Source: Actinomycetota bacterium
GTDB lineage: Bacteria; Actinomycetota; Acidimicrobiia; Acidimicrobiales; Ilumatobacteraceae
Direction: 5' to 3'
Assembly (NCBI GenBank): GCA_009702045.1
Contig: WLIV01000014.1
Span: 1 to 64,000, forward strand
Length of the DNA stretch: 64,000 bases
Shown piece after piece: positions 35,724 through 44,150 of this stretch (positions within the stretch are counted from its first letter, which is position 1; the number at the start of each line of letters is the position of its first letter). Below the pieces are notes generated by a model, which saw only the letters and a program-made list of their open reading frames with translations, searched no databases and was not told the origin of the DNA. Made by a program: the position numbers and the translations under genes.

Positions 35724-37104
35724 GGCGTTCGCCTATCTCGGGCACCACTGCAGTCCAGTCCAGCTCACGTTCGATGCGGTCGTGCAGCGCCCGCGAGGCA
35801 GCGGGTTCCCCATGCGCCACGAACACCCCGTTCGGCTCGCGCGTGGCGGTCTTCAGCCACGCGACGAGCTCCTCGGCGTCAGCATGCACAGAGAACCCAG
35901 CCAGGTCGCAGATCTCGGCGCGCACACGCACGTACTGCCCGTGGATCTTCAGGCTGGTCGCCCCCTCGAGCAGGCGCCGCCCGCGGGTCCCTTCCGCCTG
36001 GAAGCCCACGAGTGCCACGGTGTTGCGAGCCTCAGGCAGAAAGCGCGCCAGGTGGTGGACCACTCGCCCACCGCTGGCCATGCCTGCGCCGGCGATGATT
36101 ACCGCTGAACCGTGACGTCGGCTCAGCGCCTTCGACCCCTCGGTGTCGAGCACCTCTTCGAGGTCCGGCAAGTCGAGAATGTCAGCGTGCCCACGGAATT
36201 CGGGCCGCACGTCGGCGACTTGCGCGGCGAGCGCAGCGCGATAGATCGTGAGCGCGGCGAGCGCCATCGGACTGTCGACGAACACGGGCACCGGCGGAAT
36301 GCGACCGGCGGCGCGCAACCGACGCAGGTGGAACAACAACACCTCAGTGCGGTCCACGGCGAACGCAGGGATGACCACCACACCATCACGATCGACGGTG
36401 CGATTGATCACGTCGGCAAGACGATTGACCGAGTCGTCGCTGTCGTGACGTCGGTCGCCGTACGTCGACTCGATCATCACCCAGTCGGCGTCGCCAATCG
36501 GCACCGGCGGCCGCAGGAAGGGATGTTGGTCACGGCCGAGATCGCCGCTGCACACCAGCGTCGTGTCGCCCAGGCGCAGGCGCGTCACCGCCGCGCCGAG
36601 AATATGCCCGGCCGGCTGGAACGTTGCCTCGACATCGGGCGCTACGCCGAACGTCACGTCGAACCCCACCGGGTGCAAGCGATCGAGCGCCGCCCAGGCG
36701 TCGTCCTCGGTGTAGAGCGGCAGCGCGGGTTGGTGCCGCGAGTAGCCCTTGCGGTTTGCGTAACCCGCTTCTTCCTCCAACAGTCGCCCGCTGTCTGGCA
36801 GCACCACCGACATCAACTTGCCGGTGTCGTAGGTGACGTACACCGGGCCTGCGAAACCTTGTTTCACCAACCGCGGCAGGTAACCGCAGTGATCGAGATG
36901 CGCATGGGTGATGACAATCGCATCGAGCGAGGCCGGGTCGATCGGAAACGGCCGCCAGTTGCGTTCGCGTAACTCGCGCAGACCCTGGAACAGGCCGCAG
37001 TCCAACAGGACCCGCGACGTGCCGCACTGCAGCAGATGACGGCTTCCGGTGACCGTGCCAACGCCGCCGAACGAAGTCAAGGTGAGCGGAGTGACGGTTC
37101 CCAT
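35710..37104 (-). CDS. Beta-CASP metallo-beta-lactamase-fold RNase (CPSF73/YSH1 type)
   Basis: 464 residues. Metallo-beta-lactamase motifs HAHLDHCGYLPRL and CSGDLGRDQHP are followed by beta-CASP motifs ESTYGDR, a GMASGGRVVHHL helix and the final histidine motif SVHADAEEL. It belongs to the YSH1/CPSF-like exo- or endonuclease family that processes RNA. It lacks the KH domains of archaeal CPSF. It is convergent with pepN. Confidence 0.92.
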   Translation of the reverse strand: MGTVTPLTLTSFGGVGTVTGSRHLLQCGTSRVLLDCGLFQGLRELRERNWRPFPIDPASLDAIVITHAHLDHCGYLPRLVKQGFAGPVYVTYDTGKLMSVVLPDSGRLLEEEAGYANRKGYSRHQPALPLYTEDDAWAALDRLHPVGFDVTFGVAPDVEATFQPAGHILGAAVTRLRLGDTTLVCSGDLGRDQHPFLRPPVPIGDADWVMIESTYGDRRHDSDDSVNRLADVINRTVDRDGVVVIPAFAVDRTEVLLFHLRRLRAAGRIPPVPVFVDSPMALAALTIYRAALAAQVADVRPEFRGHADILDLPDLEEVLDTEGSKALSRRHGSAVIIAGAGMASGGRVVHHLARFLPEARNTVALVGFQAEGTRGRRLLEGATSLKIHGQYVRVRAEICDLAGFSVHADAEELVAWLKTATREPNGVFVAHGEPAASRALHDRIERELDWTAVVPEIGERLSLA

Positions 37105-37160
37105 ACCCGCATTACCCGCCCGAGACGGTGGTCGGGGCCAGTGCCGAACGGCAGGTCGCG

Positions 37161-38789
37161 TCAGGCGATCGTCTCGACGTCGAGTTCCCCAGCGGTGTTC
37201 CGCGCCCGGAGCACCTTCTTGTCGAACTTGCCGACGCTGGTCTTGGGCACCTCACTGACGAACGACCACCGCTCGGGCAACCAGAACTTGGCGGTGCGCT
37301 CACTGAGCCACTGGCGCAACTCCACGGCGGTCACTTCGGCACCCGGCTTCAGCACCACACAGGCCAGCGGGCGCTCATCCCAGCGGTCGTCGGGCACCCC
37401 GATGACCGCCGCCTCCAGCACCGCCGGGTGGCCCATGATCGTGTTCTCCAGATCGACCGAGCTGACCCATTCGCCACCGGACTTGATCACATCCTTGGCA
37501 CGGTCGCTGATCATCACGAATCCGTTCGGCATCACGCTGGCCACATCACCCGTGCGCAACCACCCATCGTGGAACTTGTCGGGGTCGTTTGAGTTGCCGT
37601 CGGGGTCGTAGTAGCTGGCAGTCACCCACGAACCGCGCACCTCCATCTCCCCGAGCGACTCGCCGTCCCACGGTTGCACCACACCGCTGTCGTCGGTGAT
37701 GCGCAACTCGACACCCGGCAACACCCGGCCGGTCTTCACCCGCCAGTCGTTCTCTTCGAGACCCTGCATCTCGGCCGGGGGGTGGCCAATGGCGCACACC
37801 GGGCTGGTCTCGGTCATACCCCAACCCTGCACGATCGGCAGGTTCCAATGGTTGCGGTACGCGTCGATCAGCGAGCGGGGCACGGCCGACCCACCCGCCA
37901 TCACCAGACGAAATGACGACATGTCGGTGTCGGGCGCGTTGTGCAGCAGGTCGTTCAACACCGTCGGCACGGCGCCCGTGATCGTGGGGCGCATGTCGGT
38001 GATGATGCGCGAGATGGGGGCGGCCTGCAGGTACTGCTGCGGGAACACCAGTTCCGCGCCCACCATCCAGGCTGCGTACGGCGTGCCCCACGCGTTGGCG
38101 TGGAACATCGGCACGACAACCAACATGCGGTCGCGCTCGCTGAGCGCGATGTTCGCGGTGGACGTGACGATCAGCGAGTGCATGTACGTACTGCGGTGGC
38201 TGTACATCACACCCTTCGGGTTGCCGGTGGTGCCGCTCGTGTAACACATCGCCGCGCCAGACTGCTCCGACACTTCGGGGTAGTCGAACCCCGGTTGTTC
38301 GGCGGCGAGCAACTCGTCGTAGTCCAACAAGCCAGCGCCGAGGCTGGAGGCGTCGCCCGGACCTTTCACGATGATGTGCCGCACGTTCGGGATCTGGTCT
38401 CGAACCCGGGCCAGCAGCGGTGCAATCGACGCGTCGACGATGATCACCGTGTCGTTCGCATGGTTGATGACGAACGCGAGCTGCTCGGGGAACAGCCGGA
38501 TGTTCAGCGTGTGCAGCACGGCACCCATCGTCGGGATGCAGAGATAGGCCTCCATGTGCGTTTGGTTGTTCCAGAGGAACGTGCCGACGCGGTCACCCTG
38601 TTGCACCCCTAGCCGGGTGAGCGCAGCAGCCAACCGATCGGCCCGATCAGCCACCTGGGCGAAGGTGCTCTCCACGTAGCCGTCACCGGTGAAGGTGATG
38701 ATCTTGCGGTTCGCGTGCACCTGGCGCCCGTACTGAAAGATCGGTTTGATGGTCAGCTGATAATCGTCTTGCATGGTGCTCTGGAGCAT
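37161..38789 (-). CDS. AMP-forming acyl-CoA ligase
   Basis: 542 residues. ANL superfamily motifs: CYTSGTTGNPKGVMYSHRS (ATP loop), GWGMTETSP, GWLRTGDVA and the C-terminal KSGGEWVSS, where the catalytic Lys region near GKFDKK closes the protein. Probably activates medium- or long-chain fatty acids to acyl-CoA. The frame extends to 39389, but homology begins at the ATG at 38789, divergent from thrH with 21 nt between them. A second ATG lies at 38774. Confidence 0.9.
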   Translation of the reverse strand: MLQSTMQDDYQLTIKPIFQYGRQVHANRKIITFTGDGYVESTFAQVADRADRLAAALTRLGVQQGDRVGTFLWNNQTHMEAYLCIPTMGAVLHTLNIRLFPEQLAFVINHANDTVIIVDASIAPLLARVRDQIPNVRHIIVKGPGDASSLGAGLLDYDELLAAEQPGFDYPEVSEQSGAAMCYTSGTTGNPKGVMYSHRSTYMHSLIVTSTANIALSERDRMLVVVPMFHANAWGTPYAAWMVGAELVFPQQYLQAAPISRIITDMRPTITGAVPTVLNDLLHNAPDTDMSSFRLVMAGGSAVPRSLIDAYRNHWNLPIVQGWGMTETSPVCAIGHPPAEMQGLEENDWRVKTGRVLPGVELRITDDSGVVQPWDGESLGEMEVRGSWVTASYYDPDGNSNDPDKFHDGWLRTGDVASVMPNGFVMISDRAKDVIKSGGEWVSSVDLENTIMGHPAVLEAAVIGVPDDRWDERPLACVVLKPGAEVTAVELRQWLSERTAKFWLPERWSFVSEVPKTSVGKFDKKVLRARNTAGELDVETIA

Positions 38790-38797
38790 GACCCGAC

Positions 38798-38803
38798 AGA
38801 ATA
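38798..38803 (-). promoter_or_regulatory. -10 hexamer TATTCT for the acyl-CoA ligase gene
   Basis: Lies 8 nt upstream of the ATG at 38789 and supports that start over the ATG at 38774. Confidence 0.45.
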
Positions 38804-38810
38804 GGCGACC

Positions 38811-39431
38811 GTGACCTCCACACTCGCCCCGCAACAGACCCTCGTGACCCTCGACCTCGAGGGCGTGATGGTGCCCGAGATCTGGATTGCCGTGGCCGAG
38901 CGCACCGGCGTCGAGGCACTGCGGCGCACCACACGCGACGAACCCGACTACGACGTGCTGATGCGCGGACGTCTGGCACTGCTCGAAGAACACGGGCTGT
39001 CGATGAGCACGATCACCGATGTCATCGCCGGACTCGAACCGATGCAAGGTGCCAGGGCATTCCTCGACGAACTGCGTGCCCGCACCCAGGTGATCATTCT
39101 CAGCGACACGTTCGAACAGTTCGCCGCACCGCTGATGCGCCAGTTGGGGATGCCCGCCATCCTCTGTCATCAGCTGATCGTGCGTGACGATCGCATCGTC
39201 GACTATGCGCTGCGCATGCCCGACCAGAAACGCCACGCAGTCGAAGCCTTCCGCTCGCTCAACTATCGGGTTGTCGCTGCCGGCGACTCGTACAACGACG
39301 CTGCGATGCTGGGTGCCGCCGACGCCGGATTCTGGTTCCACGCCCCCGACGCAATCACCGCGCAGTTCCCCCAGTTCGGCGCCACCCACACCTACGAAGA
39401 ACTCACTGCGGCCATTCTCGGGGCTCTGTGA
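38811..39431 (+). CDS. thrH: ThrH-type HAD phosphatase (phosphoserine phosphatase / homoserine phosphotransferase)
   Basis: 206 residues, GTG start. HAD motifs in order: VTLDLEGVMVPEIW (the nucleophile Asp, with Glu at the usual ThrH second position), ILSDTF, a conserved Lys in PDQKRHAV and GDSYNDAAML. ThrH dephosphorylates phosphoserine and can pass the phosphate to homoserine. The stop overlaps the start of the next gene by 4 nt. Confidence 0.9.
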   Translation: MTSTLAPQQTLVTLDLEGVMVPEIWIAVAERTGVEALRRTTRDEPDYDVLMRGRLALLEEHGLSMSTITDVIAGLEPMQGARAFLDELRARTQVIILSDTFEQFAAPLMRQLGMPAILCHQLIVRDDRIVDYALRMPDQKRHAVEAFRSLNYRVVAAGDSYNDAAMLGAADAGFWFHAPDAITAQFPQFGATHTYEELTAAILGAL

Positions 39432-40762
39432 TCCGCGAACTCGTCGCGAACACTGCCCGCGATGAGCGGTGCGAATCGATTGCGTGGGGTGTGATCGAGA
39501 ACGGCATCCTCACCGAGCAGCACGCGGCCGACACGGTGTACCGCATCGCGTCAATGACGAAGAGTTTTACGACGGCGGCCGTGCTCGCGCTACGTGACGA
39601 GGGTGCATTCGGCCTCGACGACCCGGTGTCCCGCCACGCACCAGAGTTGGCCACTGTGTGCGGCCCTGCCGGGTCTGCCCCGATCACGTTGCGCCATCTG
39701 CTGTCGATGAGTTCCGGGCTGGCCACGGACGATGCCTGGGCCGACCGGCACCTCGACATCACCGCTGACGAGATCGATCTCCTGTACGCCGAGGGCCCCA
39801 CGTTCGCGTGTCGCCCCGGCGACCACTTCGAGTACAGCAATCTCGGGTTCGCCATGATCGGCCGAGTAGTGCAGCGCGTCACCGGACGGAGTGTGCAGGA
39901 GCACATCACCCAACGTTTCCTGCTGCCACTGGGCATGCACGACACCACCTGGCTGCAACCCGGGCACGACCGTTGGGCGCGCCCTCACCGCGTACAGGAC
40001 GGGTCGATCATTCCCGACCTCCCTGCCCCATTGGGTGACGGTGAGATCGCCCCGATGGGTGGCCTGTGGAGCACCGTCGCCAACCTGGCAACCTGGGCGA
40101 TGTTCCTCGATGCGGCGAACCTCTCGCACGCCGACGACGCGCTGTTGTCGGCTGCGTCTCGCCGCGAGATGCAGCGCACGCAGACCTACATCGGCATCGC
40201 CGAGTTGGCCGGCCACCACAGCCCTACCGGTTACGGCTTCGGACTCAACCTGCGCGACGACGCCGTACTTGGCCACGTGGTGGCTCATTCCGGCGGGCTG
40301 CCGGGCTATGGCAGCAACATGCGCTGGGTCGCCGGCCGGAGGGTCGGGGCGATCGCCCTGGCGAACACCACATACGCGCCGATGTCGGCCCTCACCCTGC
40401 AGATGCTGCACGTGTTACACGAGCACGGCCGCGTGCCGACGGCCGCTCCGCTGGTGGCGCCGCTGCTCAACGCCGCCGCCGACCAACTGGTGTTTCTGTT
40501 GAACGACTGGAACGACGACACCGCCCGCGCGCTGTTCGCCGACAACGTGGCGCTCGACGAGTCGTTCGCTCACCGGGCGGCTGGCATCGCCCGGATCATC
40601 GAGCTGCACGGCCAGCTCGTGATCGACGAGATCCGACCAGAACGGGCCACCAGCGGAGCGGTCACCCTGCACGGCATCGCCAGTGGAGCCACTCTGCACC
40701 TCGAGCTCCAGCTGAGTCCGCAGCCCGCTGCCGGGGTGCAGTGGTACGAGTTCAGAGTCTGA
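39428..40762 (+). CDS. Serine hydrolase of the beta-lactamase (class C) / esterase family
   Basis: 444 residues, GTG start overlapping thrH. The S-x-x-K motif is ASMTKSF near residue 42; the Tyr motif is YSNLGF and the third motif region is HSGGLPGYGS. No signal peptide is visible, so it is likely a cytoplasmic esterase or D-aminopeptidase rather than a drug-resistance enzyme. The C-terminal 130 residues form a separate, mostly beta domain. It overlaps the convergent esterase by 11 nt. Confidence 0.85.
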   Translation: MIRELVANTARDERCESIAWGVIENGILTEQHAADTVYRIASMTKSFTTAAVLALRDEGAFGLDDPVSRHAPELATVCGPAGSAPITLRHLLSMSSGLATDDAWADRHLDITADEIDLLYAEGPTFACRPGDHFEYSNLGFAMIGRVVQRVTGRSVQEHITQRFLLPLGMHDTTWLQPGHDRWARPHRVQDGSIIPDLPAPLGDGEIAPMGGLWSTVANLATWAMFLDAANLSHADDALLSAASRREMQRTQTYIGIAELAGHHSPTGYGFGLNLRDDAVLGHVVAHSGGLPGYGSNMRWVAGRRVGAIALANTTYAPMSALTLQMLHVLHEHGRVPTAAPLVAPLLNAAADQLVFLLNDWNDDTARALFADNVALDESFAHRAAGIARIIELHGQLVIDEIRPERATSGAVTLHGIASGATLHLELQLSPQPAAGVQWYEFRV

Positions 40763-41522
40763 GCGTCGCCGCGCCCAGCGGTGTGGTCGGGTCGGCCACA
40801 TCGTCGACGATGTCGAAGTGGTGGCGGCCAGGGCAGCACAGCGTGGCCGCTCGCAGGCCGGCCGCATAGGCCCGGCTCTGCTCGGCGAACGCTTCGGTGT
40901 CGTCGGCGGCCCAAGCGACCACAACCTCACCGACCGCACCAGTTCGTGGCAACAACGCCGGGCTGACGGCAGCAGCGGAACCGTCATCCATGCCGAGTGG
41001 CTCGTTGACGCTCGTGTGCACCAGCGGTCGCAGGTCGTACACACCGCTGACCAGCACCAGACGGTCGATCGGCACCGGCGCCTCTCGGGCGAGCGCCACC
41101 ATCGCCGCCAAGTGCGCACCGGCGGAGTGCCCGGCAAGCACGATCATCGAGGGCTGCAGACCCGGGTGGGCAGACACAGCGGTCAGCGCAGCACCACATG
41201 CGGTCGCCATCTGCCCCAGATCGGCACCTGGGGCCAACGGATACTCCAGCGTGGCATACGACCACCCGAGCCGGTACAGGGCCGGCGCCAGGAAGAGCGA
41301 GTCGTTGGCACTGAGCGCCTGCCAGTACCCACCGTGGATGAACACGAGCAGCGGCGCGCCAGGCGCGTTCGGCATCAGCAGGCTGCCACCATCGAGCTCC
41401 ACCAAGCCGTGCGCCAGCTCGGTACGGGCCATTCGGCTCCGCTTCCGCCAGTCGGCAACGTACGGGTCGGCGCTGCCGCCAGCACGTGAACTCGGCGTGT
41501 ACTCCAGCTCCAAATCGGGCAT
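40752..41522 (-). CDS. Alpha/beta hydrolase (kynurenine-formamidase/esterase type)
   Basis: 256 residues. The HGGYWQ oxyanion motif near residue 65, nucleophile elbow GHSAGAHLA and a C-terminal GRHHFDIVDD with the likely catalytic His give the hormone-sensitive-lipase/AFMID pattern. A conserved WRKRSR segment near the N-terminus resembles formamidases. It may hydrolyse N-formylkynurenine or a small ester; no other kynurenine genes are near, so the substrate is uncertain. Confidence 0.83.
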   Translation of the reverse strand: MPDLELEYTPSSRAGGSADPYVADWRKRSRMARTELAHGLVELDGGSLLMPNAPGAPLLVFIHGGYWQALSANDSLFLAPALYRLGWSYATLEYPLAPGADLGQMATACGAALTAVSAHPGLQPSMIVLAGHSAGAHLAAMVALAREAPVPIDRLVLVSGVYDLRPLVHTSVNEPLGMDDGSAAAVSPALLPRTGAVGEVVVAWAADDTEAFAEQSRAYAAGLRAATLCCPGRHHFDIVDDVADPTTPLGAATLRL

Positions 41523-41528
41523 CTGGCG

Positions 41529-41534
41529 AGTGTA
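41529..41534 (-). promoter_or_regulatory. -10 hexamer TACACT for the alpha/beta hydrolase gene
   Basis: Ends 6 nt before the ATG at 41522. It lies inside a 6-bp inverted repeat (CGAGTG/CACTCG, 41527-41544). Confidence 0.45.
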
Positions 41535-41547
41535 GAGCCACTCGTCT

Positions 41548-41565
41548 TAGGGCCATTAGTCCCGA
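41548..41565. promoter_or_regulatory. DosR-like box (candidate)
   Basis: The minus strand reads CGGGACTAATGGCCCTAA. From memory, the mycobacterial DosR consensus is TTSGGGACTWWAGTCCCSAA; about sixteen of twenty positions agree over 41546-41565. It lies between the divergent hydrolase and fasciclin promoters. No DosR homologue is in the window, so this is a pattern match only. Confidence 0.3.
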
Positions 41566-41610
41566 CCGCGCGGGCCGTGTGCCCCTGCTTGTTGCTGGGT
41601 TTCATGGGAG

Positions 41611-41616
41611 TAACGT
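41611..41616 (+). promoter_or_regulatory. -10 hexamer TAACGT, decides the fasciclin start
   Basis: Ends 7 nt before the GTG at 41624, which supports this start over the GTG at 41630 and the far upstream open frame. Confidence 0.45.
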
Positions 41617-41623
41617 CGCATGC

Positions 41624-42664
41624 GTGTTCGTGAATCGCCAGACCCCTCGTCCTCGTTCCCATCGTGTTGCCGTTGCGGTGCTCGGTCTCCTCGCCATCAC
41701 GGCGGCCGCCTGCTCCAACGACAAGAACGACGCGGTCACCACCACCGCTGCTGCCGTCACCGACGGCACGGGCGGCGCCGGTGGCAGCACCGCCACGACA
41801 GAAACACCGCTGCCGATGGGCGACATCGTCGCCACGGCGCTCACCAACCACATGTTCACCGAGCTGGCCGGCCTGGCGGTCGATGCCGGCCTGGTCGATG
41901 CCCTGCGTGGCGGTCCGTTCACCGTCTTCGCTCCCACCGACGGGGCGTTCGCCAAGCTGCCCGTCGACATGCTGCACCTCGTGCAGGATGCCTCTGACGG
42001 CGCTCTGCTCGCCACGGTACTGAAGCACCACATCGTTGACGGCGCGATCAGCCCCGACCAGTTGGCTGCAGGTGAGCTCACCACGCTCGCGGGCGACAAG
42101 CTGACGGTCACCAAGGTCGGCGATGCGTTCTACGTGGACGGCAACCTGGTCGGCCCCGGCGTCGAAGCCACCAACGGCTTCGTCTACATCATGAACGATG
42201 TCCTGGTGCCGGCCATCGGCGACATCGTCGACACCGCGGTTGCCTTCAAGGATTGCTGCTTCGGCACGCTGGTCGCTCTCGTCACCAAGGCTGGCCTGGT
42301 CGACACGCTGAAGAGCGCCGGCCCGTTCACGGTCTTCGCTCCGGCCGATGCCGGCTTCGAGGCACTGCCCGCCGCCACGGTCACCGCCGTGACCACCAAT
42401 ATGGCACTGCTCACCACGGTGCTCACCCACCACGTGGTCGCTGGCAAGATCACGCTCGATCAACTCACCGATGGCCAGAAGCTCACCACGGTCGCCGGCG
42501 ACACGCTGACGGTCACCATCACTGAAGAGACGGTCACCGTCAACGGCGTCCAGACCACGCGCAAGGTGTACAACATCGACGGCAACCCGATCCTCGTCCA
42601 GAACGTGCAGGCCACCAACGGCGTCATCCACGTCATGGGTGCGGTGCTGGTTCCCAAGAGCTGA
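41624..42664 (+). CDS. Lipoprotein with two fasciclin (FAS1) domains
   Basis: 346 residues, GTG start. The signal peptide ends in a lipobox ITAAAC, followed by a Thr/Ala/Gly linker. Two FAS1 domains follow; both carry the H1 motif GPFTVFAPTD/GPFTVFAPAD and an H2-like LKHHIVDG/LTHHVVAG. The second has Cys-Cys before it (AFKDCCFGTL). FAS1 lipoproteins act in adhesion or as envelope scaffolds. It precedes a membrane protein and lies near a convergent cytochrome c gene. Confidence 0.88.
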   Translation: MFVNRQTPRPRSHRVAVAVLGLLAITAAACSNDKNDAVTTTAAAVTDGTGGAGGSTATTETPLPMGDIVATALTNHMFTELAGLAVDAGLVDALRGGPFTVFAPTDGAFAKLPVDMLHLVQDASDGALLATVLKHHIVDGAISPDQLAAGELTTLAGDKLTVTKVGDAFYVDGNLVGPGVEATNGFVYIMNDVLVPAIGDIVDTAVAFKDCCFGTLVALVTKAGLVDTLKSAGPFTVFAPADAGFEALPAATVTAVTTNMALLTTVLTHHVVAGKITLDQLTDGQKLTTVAGDTLTVTITEETVTVNGVQTTRKVYNIDGNPILVQNVQATNGVIHVMGAVLVPKS

Positions 42665-42733
42665 CCACCGGACTCGCGGTCTTTCCAGCGGATGGCGTGA
42701 CAGATGCACCACTGCGCGCGAAGACTAGGGATC

Positions 42734-43741
42734 GTGATACGCCGGTTTCTCCGCATGTCGATGATCACCGCCTTGGTGATCTTCATGGCGCCCCCAGCCG
42801 CGGCGCTGGCGGACGCACCCGGCCCAACCGACTACCGCAGCAGCGTCATCGCCATCGACCCACCCACGGACACCATCCATCCCTCGGTGATCGGTGGCGA
42901 CTCGTTCCTGCTGCTGCAGGTCGATGCCGGTACCACCGTGGTCGTCTACGGCTACCAGGGCGAGCAGTACTTGCGCTACGAAGGTGACGGCACGGTGTTC
43001 GAAAATCAGTCGTCGCCCACATTCGCACTCAGCGGGTCACGGTACGGAGGCAGTCTCCCTGCAGGCTTCGACGAGCACGCCCCGGAGGACTGGCACAGTG
43101 TCGCGTCCGACGGGCGTTACGCCTGGCACGACCATCGCATTCACTGGATGGCGAACGTGCGCCCACCCGGCAAGCGGCCGGGCGATGTGGTGTTGCGCTC
43201 GCAGCTACGGATGACGGTCGACCAGATCGACGTGAAGGTGACGGTCGAATCCATCTGGAACCCCGCCGCATCGCGCCTGCCGGTGTGGTTCGGCGCCGCC
43301 GGAGGCTTCGCTGTGGCGCTCCTCGTCGGCTTGGTTCGGCGCTCACGATGGCCCGAGGCCGGGCTTGCGTTGATTGCCGGAGTCGCCACCATCGTCGGGT
43401 GGTGGCAGTACGCGTCGCTGCCCACTTCCACAGGGCCGAAGGTGGTCTGGTTCCTGATGCCACTCGCCGCGACACTGGCCACTACAGCGATGGTGTTCAT
43501 TCGCTCGATGCTCACCAAAGCGGCGCTGCTCACGATCGCCGGCGTCAACCTGTTCCTGTGGGGCTGGCTGCGCCGCGACGGTTTCACCCATGCACTGCTG
43601 CCCAACGACGCGCCCGGCTGGTTCGATCGCGCAGTGTCGGCAGCAGCCATCGCCAGCGGTCCAGTGGCCGCCGCCTTCGGTCTTGCCGCACTGGCGCTGG
43701 CCGTTGTAGCACCCGCTCGCGGCGCTACTTCAGCGACTTGA
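42734..43741 (+). CDS. Membrane protein with an extracellular AWHDHR-motif domain
   Basis: About 335 residues from the GTG at 42734; the frame opens at 42704 and an ATG at 42755 is another possible start. A signal peptide (to about ALADA) precedes an extracellular beta-rich domain of about 150 residues that ends in YAWHDHRIHWM, then about six membrane helices. I recall similar actinobacterial proteins of unknown function with this His-rich motif. The histidines could bind metal. It overlaps the convergent cytochrome c gene by 17 nt. Confidence 0.7.
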   Translation: MIRRFLRMSMITALVIFMAPPAAALADAPGPTDYRSSVIAIDPPTDTIHPSVIGGDSFLLLQVDAGTTVVVYGYQGEQYLRYEGDGTVFENQSSPTFALSGSRYGGSLPAGFDEHAPEDWHSVASDGRYAWHDHRIHWMANVRPPGKRPGDVVLRSQLRMTVDQIDVKVTVESIWNPAASRLPVWFGAAGGFAVALLVGLVRRSRWPEAGLALIAGVATIVGWWQYASLPTSTGPKVVWFLMPLAATLATTAMVFIRSMLTKAALLTIAGVNLFLWGWLRRDGFTHALLPNDAPGWFDRAVSAAAIASGPVAAAFGLAALALAVVAPARGATSAT

Positions 43742-44099
43742 TGTAGCCGATCACCAACTGGATCTGGGCATCGCTCAGCGTGTTCGGGGGCATGATGCTG
43801 AAACCCTTCACCTGTTGTGCCGTCGGATCCTTGATCGAGCGGATGAGATAGGCCTCATCGGCGATCACCTTCGAACCGTCCTCCAGCGTGATCTGGTCCA
43901 TGTAGATGCCGTTCCATGACGGCGCCATACCGCCTTGCCCCTCAGTGCCGTGGCAGGCCGAGCAACCGCTGTTGATCACGATCACCTGACCCTCGCTCAT
44001 CGGTACATCGGGCGCCCGGTCCTGTCCGCAGGCGGCGAACAACGCGGCGGCTGCCACCACCGAAGCGACCGGCAGGAAGGTGGTCCACTTCGGTGTCAC
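43725..44099 (-). CDS. Lipoprotein monohaem cytochrome c
   Basis: About 124 residues. A hydrophobic signal ends in LFAAC (lipobox), then a class I cytochrome c domain with the haem motif CSACH (C-x-x-C-H) and the distal Met in FSIMPPNTLSDAQIQ. It carries electrons at the outer face of the membrane. Two starts are possible: GTG at 44099 or ATG at 44141. I prefer the GTG because a TAGAAT hexamer lies 7 nt before it and the ATG would leave only 9 nt to hrpA. Confidence 0.87.
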   Translation of the reverse strand: MTPKWTTFLPVASVVAAAALFAACGQDRAPDVPMSEGQVIVINSGCSACHGTEGQGGMAPSWNGIYMDQITLEDGSKVIADEAYLIRSIKDPTAQQVKGFSIMPPNTLSDAQIQLVIGYIKSLK

Positions 44100-44106
44100 A
44101 CGTGCG

Positions 44107-44112
44107 ATTCTA
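44107..44112 (-). promoter_or_regulatory. -10 hexamer TAGAAT for the cytochrome c gene
   Basis: Lies 7 nt upstream of the GTG at 44099, inside the longer open frame. Confidence 0.45.
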
Positions 44113-44150
44113 CGAGCCTCATTCCGGCCCGCGGCTGCCATGCTGTCCGG

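Noticed and set aside
39428-40762. Beta-lactamase resistance gene
   Set aside because: Only the generic S-x-x-K and Tyr motifs are present, there is no export signal and the gene is coupled to thrH; a housekeeping esterase is more likely.
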